A stretch of DNA of 13,227 nucleotides, taken from positions 1 through 13,227 of the forward strand of contig JAFROU010000020.1 in assembly GCA_017429465.1 (NCBI GenBank), written 5' to 3'. The stretch is from Candidatus Saccharimonadota bacterium. Its GTDB lineage: Bacteria; Patescibacteria; Saccharimonadia; Saccharimonadales; Nanosyncoccaceae. The position numbers and the translations under genes are program-made. This document shows, piece after piece, positions 1-5,138 of the stretch. Each line of letters begins with the position of its first letter. Within the stretch, counting starts at the first letter, position 1. The notes under the pieces are model-generated. The model searched no databases, was not told the origin of the DNA, and worked only from the letters and a program-made list of their open reading frames with translations.

Positions 1-193
1 ACATTTTATATCTATCGTTATTCTTCTCTGGATTTGTATCATTGTCAATAATATATTGAACTGCAGTATCATATAAATGTTCATAATCAGTTATATAATT
101 TTCTTTATTACTGCAACCTATAATTATAAATAAACCTATAATTATAAATAAACTTACAATCACCATTAAACTTATAAGCATTTTCTTTTTCAT
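1..193 (-). CDS. Putative lipoprotein, N-terminal part (runs off the left edge)
   Basis: Open frame of 64 visible residues starting at ATG 193-191, with its C-terminus beyond the window. It begins MKKKMLIS, followed by a hydrophobic stretch (about residues 5-26) and a lipobox-like IIGC at residues 24-27, so Cys27 would be the lipidated first residue of the mature protein. The mature part starts SNKENYITDYEHLYDTAV and is hydrophilic; I do not recognise a family. The start is supported by AAAGAGGT 6 bases upstream, a 7-of-8 match to the Shine-Dalgarno consensus. Odd points: the gene is about 21% GC against about 38-43% in the neighbours, and the signal peptide holds a perfect six-codon tandem duplication (LFIIIG twice). 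Expected location is the outer face of the cytoplasmic membrane after Sec export and Lgt/Lsp processing. Function unknown. Confidence 0.75.
   Translation of the reverse strand, partial: MKKKMLISLMVIVSLFIIIGLFIIIGCSNKENYITDYEHLYDTAVQYIIDNDTNPEKNNDRYKM
117..152. repeat. 18-bp perfect tandem duplication inside the lipoprotein signal peptide
   Basis: Two abutting identical copies of an 18-base unit, 117-134 and 135-152 (CCTATAATTATAAATAAA on the plus strand). The unit is exactly six codons, so it adds LFIIIG in frame to the hydrophobic core just before the lipobox cysteine. It looks like a slippage product. Confidence 0.9.
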
Positions 194-199
194 ATATAT

Positions 200-207
200 A
201 CCTCTTT
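200..207 (-). promoter_or_regulatory. Shine-Dalgarno of the lipoprotein gene
   Basis: Reads AAAGAGGT on the minus strand, 6 bases before ATG 193. It is the only near-consensus ribosome binding site in front of a gene start that has its own promoter here; the other such starts lack one. Confidence 0.75.
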
Positions 208-214
208 CAAGAAT

Positions 215-223
215 ATTATGCCA
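215..223 (-). promoter_or_regulatory. Extended -10 promoter element for the lipoprotein gene
   Basis: TGGCATAAT on the minus strand (TGn plus a CATAAT hexamer at 215-220) would start transcription near 208, giving a leader of about 15 bases that includes the ribosome binding site. No convincing -35 at 17 bp. Inference from sequence only. Confidence 0.5.
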
Positions 224-359
224 CATTTTCATTAATTATTTTGCTCGCAATATTACTATTTTACGATCTTAAATGGTAATATTTTTTCCACTGCCACATG
301 GCCGCGCTATCGTGTAAGACGATTAAGATAGTGATGACTTATAATAACAGGCCACTCTA

Positions 360-368
360 TGATATAAT
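360..368 (+). promoter_or_regulatory. Extended -10 promoter (TGATATAAT) for tRNA-Arg and probably the downstream operon
   Basis: TGA directly followed by a perfect TATAAT at 363-368, ending 9 bases before the first base of the mature tRNA. This fits initiation around 375 with a very short 5' leader for RNase P to remove. No good -35, which is acceptable for an extended -10. No other promoter is evident before the gene at 460, so this one may serve tRNA, deacetylase and racemase together. Confidence 0.6.
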
Positions 369-377
369 TATAGGTAC

Positions 378-452
378 GGGGTCATCGTTCAACGGATAGG
401 ACTCATCCCCTCTAAGGATGCAATGCTGGTTCGATTCCAGCTGACCCTGCCA
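378..452 (+). tRNA. tRNA-Arg (anticodon UCU)
   Basis: Full cloverleaf of 75 nt with encoded CCA (450-452). Acceptor stem GGGGTCA (378-384) pairs with TGACCCT (442-448), the first pair being a G-U wobble. D stem GTTC/GGAC (387-390/399-402) carries a GG-containing loop. Anticodon stem CATCC/GGATG (404-408/416-420) encloses loop CCTCTAA, with anticodon TCT at 411-413. T stem GCTGG/CCAGC (425-429/437-441) has loop TTCGATT. The variable loop is 4 nt and the discriminator is G449. It reads AGA and possibly AGG codons. Unusual: position 33, before the anticodon, is C (410) instead of the nearly invariant U. The deacetylase ATG follows 7 bases after CCA. Confidence 0.93.
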
Positions 453-459
453 AACGCCT

Positions 460-1896
460 ATGAATAAACATAAGTCTAAATTTGTTTCTTGGTGGAAGAA
501 GGTCTACGGTGCCCATCGCTCCGTTTTTTTATTTTTTATTGTTTTTCTACTGACTGCGGCGTTAGCATTTTTATCATATTATTTCTTTTATCCTAGGCTT
601 CAAACACGCGGTTTTAGGCCAGAAATAGCTATTTCTTACGATTCCGAATACTATGAGGATCACGGTAATATTTGCTTTGGTAATATTATTTCTTGCCAGG
701 ATGTCGTGATTTATTCTGCAGGCACGGTTGATACAAAAAAACTTGGTGATTATTACATTGATTACGAAATTCGACATGGCAGCCAAACATTCGAACTAAG
801 CCAAAAGGTCTCTGTAGTGGATGATACTCAGCCGATAATCTCCGTTGGCGTGGAAAAGGTGATGGTGTGCCCGAATGGAAGAATTCCGCCTTTTGATTTA
901 AAGGTAACTGATAACTATGATGGCGATATTACCGACAAGGCAACTATTACGCATCATGATAATACAGTTGTAATAACTGCGACTGATTCAAATAATAATC
1001 GAGCAGTCACGACTATTAGTAGTGTGGTGGAAGATGATGAAGCACCGGTAATAACATTTGAAAAAGGTGAAGTGGCTTCGCTGAATGTTGGTTCTAATTT
1101 TGAACCACCTAAAGTTACAGTTACGGATAATTGTGATGAAAACCTTGAACCTACTCATACTGGTGAAGTCGATAAAAATACAGTTGGTTCTTACGTTATT
1201 AAATATGAAGCAACTGATGCGTCCGGCAATATTGGCAAAACAAATTATACAGTAAAAGTGATTCCAGCTAATAATGGAGTTATCTATCTAACTTTTGACG
1301 ATGGTCCAAGCGAGCATACTGCAAGACTACTTGATGTATTAAAAAAGTATAACGTAAAAGCAACCTTCTTCGTGACTGGTTCTGGTTCAGACGAAATAAT
1401 TAGACGTGAATATAACGAAGGACATGCTATTGGTCTACATACTTTTTCGCATAATTATTCATATATTTATCAAAATATGGATAATTTTTATAATGATATG
1501 ACAAGGGTGCAAAACCGCGTGGAATCAATTACCGGGTATAAGTCAAATCTGATTCGCTTTCCTGGTGGCAGTTCGAATACAGTGAGTGCAAAATACGATG
1601 GGCACACTAGAATTATGTCACGATTAGTAAAAGACGTAGTGAGTAAAGGGTTCTTCTATTTTGATTGGAACGTTTCTTCTAATGATGCCGGTGGTGCAAA
1701 GACGGCATATGAAGTTTATAATAATACAATTAGCGCACTAAAGAATAATGGCGTATCAGTTGTACTTCAACACGATACAAAAGGTTTTTCGGTCGATGCG
1801 GTGGAAGCAATTATCCAATATGGATTAGCTAATGGCTACACATTTAGAAAACTCGATCAGTATGCATTTGGTGCACATCATGGAGTGAATAACTAA
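460..1896 (+). CDS. Membrane-anchored polysaccharide (peptidoglycan) deacetylase, NodB/CE4 family, with Ig-like stalk
   Basis: 478 residues. A short basic N-terminus is followed by one membrane segment (about 21-44), so the rest should be extracytoplasmic. Residues about 53-122, 123-192 and 194-269 look like three bacterial Ig-like/DUF5011-type repeats (VTDN, DGDIT, GSYVIKYEATDASGN). The C-terminal NodB domain (about 273-470) has all CE4 motifs: TFDDGP (278-283, catalytic Asp and metal Asp), HTFSH (327-331, metal histidines), RFPGG (366-370), FDWN (401-404) and LQHD (436-439, catalytic His438). The family removes N-acetyl groups from GlcNAc or MurNAc, often giving lysozyme resistance; the precise substrate is not readable here. 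The start is the first ATG after the tRNA; there is no Shine-Dalgarno sequence. It is translationally linked to murI by a 1-base overlap. Confidence 0.93.
   Translation: MNKHKSKFVSWWKKVYGAHRSVFLFFIVFLLTAALAFLSYYFFYPRLQTRGFRPEIAISYDSEYYEDHGNICFGNIISCQDVVIYSAGTVDTKKLGDYYIDYEIRHGSQTFELSQKVSVVDDTQPIISVGVEKVMVCPNGRIPPFDLKVTDNYDGDITDKATITHHDNTVVITATDSNNNRAVTTISSVVEDDEAPVITFEKGEVASLNVGSNFEPPKVTVTDNCDENLEPTHTGEVDKNTVGSYVIKYEATDASGNIGKTNYTVKVIPANNGVIYLTFDDGPSEHTARLLDVLKKYNVKATFFVTGSGSDEIIRREYNEGHAIGLHTFSHNYSYIYQNMDNFYNDMTRVQNRVESITGYKSNLIRFPGGSSNTVSAKYDGHTRIMSRLVKDVVSKGFFYFDWNVSSNDAGGAKTAYEVYNNTISALKNNGVSVVLQHDTKGFSVDAVEAIIQYGLANGYTFRKLDQYAFGAHHGVNN
1882..1885 (+). promoter_or_regulatory. Ribosome binding site of murI inside the deacetylase gene
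   Basis: GGAG (within GGAGTGA) lies 10 bases before ATG 1896. Together with the TAATG stop/start overlap it supports translational coupling and the chosen murI start. Confidence 0.55.
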
Positions 1897-2540
1897 TGAA
1901 AGTTGGTGTTTTTGATTCTGGAATTGGTGGATTAACCACGTTAGACGAAATGCAGAAAATGATGCCAGAAGTAGAGTTTATTTATTACGCTGATTCCGAG
2001 CATAATCCATATGGTAATAAAAGCGATGACGAATTGATGCAGATTGTTCGAATAATCGTGAATGATTTTGTAGCGCAGAATATTTCATTAATTGTGGTGG
2101 CCTGTAATACTGCAACCACTAAGTGCATTGGCAAATTGCGTGAAGAATACCCTAATGTAACTTTTGTCGGAACAGAACCAGCAATAAAACTCGCCTGTGA
2201 TAGTGAATATAATAATATATTAGTGATGGCGACGCCGGGCACAATTGCATCTGAACGTACGCATGCATTAGTAGCAGAAAACCAACACCCAGAACAAAAA
2301 ATTACCTTGCTGCCGTGCGATGGACTAGCCGAAGCCGTGGAATCAAAAGACCGAAAACGATCCGAAGACAAATTAAACGAATTGTTGAAGAATTATATTG
2401 GACTTGATTACGATGCAATCGTTATTGGTTGTACACATTATATTTACCTGCGTGATAAGATTCAAAAACTCTTCCCAAAAGCAAAGTTAATTGATGGAAA
2501 TAAAGGCGTAGCAAGACGCGTAAAAGAATTAATTAAATAA
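1896..2540 (+). CDS. murI: Glutamate racemase
   Basis: 214 residues. Interconverts L- and D-glutamate in the cytoplasm, supplying D-Glu for the peptidoglycan stem peptide. Family signatures: VFDSGIGG at the N-terminus (Asp7/Ser8), ADSEHNPYG (32-40), ACNTATT with catalytic Cys70, GTEPAIK (92-98), ATPGT (112-116) and IGCTHY with the second catalytic Cys179 and His181. The two cysteines give the two-base, cofactor-free racemisation of this family. It is shorter than the usual 260-270 residues: about 35 residues follow the second cysteine, where most members have about 80, so the C-terminal tail is missing or reduced while the active site is intact. The stop of the deacetylase (TAA) overlaps its ATG by one base, making a two-gene cell-wall unit. 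It ends base-to-base against the convergent methyltransferase. Confidence 0.93.
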   Translation: MKVGVFDSGIGGLTTLDEMQKMMPEVEFIYYADSEHNPYGNKSDDELMQIVRIIVNDFVAQNISLIVVACNTATTKCIGKLREEYPNVTFVGTEPAIKLACDSEYNNILVMATPGTIASERTHALVAENQHPEQKITLLPCDGLAEAVESKDRKRSEDKLNELLKNYIGLDYDAIVIGCTHYIYLRDKIQKLFPKAKLIDGNKGVARRVKELIK

Positions 2541-3290
2541 TTATTTGGTTAGACGATAATAAATTGATGGGGCAAAGCGCACTGGCGCAAAGAGACCTTG
2601 GGCTTTGTTTTCCATTTTTACGAGTCTCTTGGTGCCAAACATCTTTTTGAGTTTTGCACTACGGAAATTAGAGACGGACAAAACTTTGTCGATTTTAAAT
2701 CCAGCGTCTTTGAAGATTTGCTCAACATATTTTGGATGATAGTTGTACATTTCTAGGTCGTCGAGTTTGGATGGTTGCTTGTCGTATGGATTGACTTTGG
2801 ATTTGCGGAAAATGTATTTTACTTTTTTTGGCAAAGTCTTTTTGTTAGCAATTTCAATGACAAAGGTTCCGCCTGGTTTTAGCACACGATAGAATTCCTT
2901 TACAGCAGCCGGAAATTGGATCAAGTGGTGCGAAACACGAACCATGAGCATACCATCAAATGATTCATCTTTAAATGGTAGGTCGTAGATATCGCCTGCT
3001 TTAGTTTCGATGCGATCACCATATTTTTCTTTGGCTTGTTTTAGTTCGGTTTTAGAATAGTCAAAAATGGTAACTTTTTTGGAACGAGCGAGGTATTCGT
3101 TAGCAAGGCGTCCATAACCGCCGCCAATGTCGACAAAACTTTCCATAGTTGTTGGCAGTAATTTACGAATAGCCATACGGTCGGCCATGTCTTCGTAGTC
3201 GCGGTCGGAATCGGTCCAGAATTTTTCATAGTCATAGCCATTATAGTCCATACTGACTTTTGGCTTTTTTGTAGAAGATTTTTTACTCAT
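2541..3290 (-). CDS. Class I SAM-dependent methyltransferase (Methyltransf_11-like)
   Basis: 249 residues. A lysine/serine-rich N-terminus precedes a Rossmann-type methyltransferase core: motif I FVDIGGGYGRL (52-62) for SAM binding, acidic Asp77 at the end of strand 2, AGDIYDLPF (98-106), and RVLKPGGTFVIEIANK (135-150). The C-terminal 90 residues are basic and aromatic and may bind the substrate, which cannot be named from sequence. There is no membrane segment, so it is cytoplasmic. It lies 7 bases downstream of the pilB-like gene on the same strand, without a Shine-Dalgarno sequence. An extended -10 at the end of that gene places +1 at this ATG, so it may be expressed both by read-through and from its own leaderless transcript. 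This promoter also favours Met1 over the internal Met14. Confidence 0.88.
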   Translation of the reverse strand: MSKKSSTKKPKVSMDYNGYDYEKFWTDSDRDYEDMADRMAIRKLLPTTMESFVDIGGGYGRLANEYLARSKKVTIFDYSKTELKQAKEKYGDRIETKAGDIYDLPFKDESFDGMLMVRVSHHLIQFPAAVKEFYRVLKPGGTFVIEIANKKTLPKKVKYIFRKSKVNPYDKQPSKLDDLEMYNYHPKYVEQIFKDAGFKIDKVLSVSNFRSAKLKKMFGTKRLVKMENKAQGLFAPVRFAPSIYYRLTK

Positions 3291-3296
3291 TGTTAT

Positions 3297-3305
3297 ATTA
3301 TATCA
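3297..3305 (-). promoter_or_regulatory. Extended -10 promoter (TGATATAAT) giving a leaderless methyltransferase mRNA
   Basis: TGA plus a perfect TATAAT hexamer (3297-3302) overlaps the last codons and stop of the upstream ATPase gene. Exactly six bases (ATAACA) separate it from ATG 3290, so the standard +1 is the A of ATG. No -35 match at 17 bp. Confidence 0.55.
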
Positions 3306-4905
3306 CACGTGAGACTTCTTCGAGGGTGGTATCACCACGAAGCGCAGCTAACACGCCTTTCTGTTCAAGTGTAAGCATGCCTTGTTTTATAGCGGCTTTT
3401 TCAATTGCTGTAGTGTTAATATCGGTAACATCACCGCGAATAAAGGCTTGGATATCCTCAGAAACAACTAATTGTTCCATAATGACGGTGCGGCCGTCGT
3501 AACCAAATGGATTTTCTTCTGAAGGATTCGGTTTATAGAGCACTGGGTTGCTAAGATCTACGCCTTCAACTCCATCTAAGACCTTATGTAGATATTTTTT
3601 AGTGGCCTCGTCTGGGTAATAGGCTTTCTTATTATCGGCAAGTTTACGCACAAGACGCTGCGCAATCACAAGACGGATAGAACTGGAGAAGATTGGGTTG
3701 GTGCCAATTAAATCAATCATACGTGAAAAGGCAGCCGAAGTTGAATTGGCGTGGAAGGAGCTTAAGACTAAGTGGCCAGTAATGGAAGCCTGGATAGCAG
3801 TACGAGCAGTGTCGGCATCGCGAATCTCACCAACCATCACGACGTCTGGATCAAGACGTAGGACCGAGCGAAGACCATCGGCAAAGGAACCACCTTTGGT
3901 AGTATTAATCGGGATTTGAGAAATACCAGTGATGCCATATTCGATTGGATCCTCAAGTGTGATGATTTTGCGATCGGTAGTATTGAGCGCATTAATCATT
4001 GAGTAGAGCGTGGTAGATTTACCAGAACCAGTAGGACCAACCATCAAGACTAGACCGCGTGGATGCGAAATGACTTCGTTGATTTCGGCACGTTCTTCTT
4101 TGGAAAGACCAAGTAAGTCAAGGTTGAGCAGTGACTCGTCAAAATTAAAGAGACGAAGCACGGCATCTTGACCGTACATGGTTGGAATTGTTTCAACACG
4201 AATGTTTAGTAGATGTGAGGAGCCGTCACGGAAAATGTCTTTTTGCATGTGACCAGATTGCGGAGTAGTAGCGGCGGTAGAAACGTTTGCACGTGATGAT
4301 AACTCGCCCATAAAAATGCGATAGCGATCTTTATCAATGTCTGCAACTGGGTGAAGAATGCCGTCTACACGCATACGAATACGAATTCGATCGCGCATGT
4401 TTTCAATGTGAATGTCAGATGCGGTGAGCTTATCGGCTTGGTCTAGTAAGAAGTCGAAAACTTTGTCGGTAGCTACTGAATTAAGAGTGCGGCTGACTGA
4501 ATCAATGGTTTTGGAATCACCTTCGGTAGCGATTTTAATGTCGTCGTATTTGATTTCCTTTGGAGGATCATAGCGCAACATAAATACCTGATAGGCTGAT
4601 TTAGAAATTAAGAAAAAGTCAGTGCGCTCACCACGATCGAGATACTCGGAACGAATTTTTTCGATGGTAGTACGAGGCGTTTGGCTAGTAATCATGAACT
4701 GGTAGTGTTCACCACCGCCGCCTTCTTGCAAAGGAATGATAAAATCACGATGCATTTGTTCTTTGTCGAGTATGTTTGGAACCAGCGGAATTTCGGCTTC
4801 AAAAGTACGTGTATCTAGGTACGGAAAACCAAGAATCCGAGACCTATTAGAGGTCGCTTCTTCTTCGCTATCGCGACGTTTCTTTTGAACATCATCTTCG
4901 TTCAT
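3298..4905 (-). CDS. pilB: Type IV pilus assembly / type II secretion ATPase, GspE/PilB family
   Basis: 535 residues. Hexameric cytoplasmic motor that hydrolyses ATP to drive pilin polymerisation (or pseudopilus assembly). An MshEN/N1-like region (about 24-95) precedes the N2 domain (TASDIHIE, 161-168) and the ATPase core: Walker A GPTGSGKST (290-298), Asp box LEDPIEY (317-323), Walker B region DPDVVMVGEIRD (352-363) and His box GHLVLSSFHAN (377-387). The C-terminal domain ends with IEKAAIKQGMLTLEQKGVLAAL-like helices. The zinc-binding tetracysteine element typical of PilB/GspE is absent: the RLVRKLCxxC and CxxC..GYxGR positions read RLVRKLADNK and NPFGYDGR, and I find no cysteine in the protein. 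A PilT-type retraction ATPase is less likely because of the N1 domain and the length. The start is supported by an extended -10 just upstream. No other pilus gene is visible here. Confidence 0.92.
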   Translation of the reverse strand: MNEDDVQKKRRDSEEEATSNRSRILGFPYLDTRTFEAEIPLVPNILDKEQMHRDFIIPLQEGGGGEHYQFMITSQTPRTTIEKIRSEYLDRGERTDFFLISKSAYQVFMLRYDPPKEIKYDDIKIATEGDSKTIDSVSRTLNSVATDKVFDFLLDQADKLTASDIHIENMRDRIRIRMRVDGILHPVADIDKDRYRIFMGELSSRANVSTAATTPQSGHMQKDIFRDGSSHLLNIRVETIPTMYGQDAVLRLFNFDESLLNLDLLGLSKEERAEINEVISHPRGLVLMVGPTGSGKSTTLYSMINALNTTDRKIITLEDPIEYGITGISQIPINTTKGGSFADGLRSVLRLDPDVVMVGEIRDADTARTAIQASITGHLVLSSFHANSTSAAFSRMIDLIGTNPIFSSSIRLVIAQRLVRKLADNKKAYYPDEATKKYLHKVLDGVEGVDLSNPVLYKPNPSEENPFGYDGRTVIMEQLVVSEDIQAFIRGDVTDINTTAIEKAAIKQGMLTLEQKGVLAALRGDTTLEEVSRVI

Positions 4906-4912
4906 TGAGATA

Positions 4913-4921
4913 ATTATAGCA
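4913..4921 (-). promoter_or_regulatory. Extended -10 promoter (TGCTATAAT) of pilB, near-leaderless
   Basis: A perfect TATAAT (4913-4918 on the minus strand) preceded by TGC. Seven bases lie between the hexamer and ATG 4905, placing +1 at or one base before the start codon. A TTGATT at 4937-4942 is a possible -35 with 18-bp spacing. No Shine-Dalgarno sequence. Confidence 0.6.
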
Positions 4922-4951
4922 TAAGAATTTTACTTGAATCAAAAATCGTGG

Positions 4952-4957
4952 TAAACT
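4952..4957 (+). promoter_or_regulatory. Possible -10 element (TAAACT) of the mini-protein gene
   Basis: TAAACT sits six bases before ATG 4964, the same geometry as the leaderless starts nearby, with a weak TTTACT -35 candidate at 4929-4934. The hexamer matches consensus at only four of six positions. It lies in the 58-bp divergent interval shared with pilB. Confidence 0.35.
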
Positions 4958-4963
4958 TTAGCC

Positions 4964-5065
4964 ATGGTTAAGAAATCTACAGTGAGAATTGCGAAATTGA
5001 ATCGCAACAATAATCACAAGCACAGCGAAAAACGCAAACACGCCCGCCATAAAGACGGCCGTTAA
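4964..5065 (+). CDS. Small very basic 33-residue protein, unknown
   Basis: ATG 4964 to TAA 5063-5065 encodes 33 residues starting MVKKSTVRIAKLNRNNN and ending HARHKDGR. I count 7 Lys, 5 Arg and 4 His against one Glu and one Asp, so about half the residues are basic. No hydrophobic segment, so not a membrane or secreted peptide. It resembles small ribosome- or RNA-associated proteins only in composition; I do not recognise a family. Evidence that it is real: a -10-like hexamer six bases upstream, a strong intrinsic terminator whose stem starts within its stop codon, and its isolated position between two divergent/convergent genes with exactly one transcription-unit-sized gap. No Shine-Dalgarno sequence. 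It could alternatively be a fortuitous frame in a short non-coding transcript. Confidence 0.6.
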   Translation: MVKKSTVRIAKLNRNNNHKHSEKRKHARHKDGR

Positions 5066-5091
5066 AAAATACCCCGCGAGGGGTATTTTTT
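5064..5091. terminator. Bidirectional Rho-independent terminator
   Basis: Perfect 12-bp inverted repeat: AAAAAATACCCC (5064-5075), loop GCGA (5076-5079, a GNRA tetraloop) and GGGGTATTTTTT (5080-5091). It has an A tract on one side and a T tract on the other, so it can work in both directions. It would end the 33-residue gene (plus strand) and the giant repeat gene (minus strand, whose stop lies 47 bases upstream). Confidence 0.92.
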
Positions 5092-5138
5092 ATGTCAAAA
5101 GAAGCAGTAAACGGCAGCTCTATGAGGCTTAAGAAGTC

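Larger units (their letters stand above)
194..377. other. Divergent intergenic region with a composition break
   Basis: 184 bases between the lipoprotein start and the tRNA. Apart from the two extended -10 elements I see no gene. The sequence is very AT-rich up to about 288 and then becomes clearly more GC-rich (from CTGCCACATGGCCGCGC at 291). A weak hairpin is possible around 308-330 (TCGT/ACGA arms). Confidence 0.5.

Noticed and set aside
308..330. Terminator or riboswitch between the lipoprotein and the tRNA
   Set aside because: Only a weak 4-5 bp hairpin without a T tract; no aptamer-like conservation that I can recognise.
1985..2371. 128-residue antisense frame within murI
   Set aside because: The opposing murI frame has all catalytic motifs; the antisense frame is a shadow without recognisable features.
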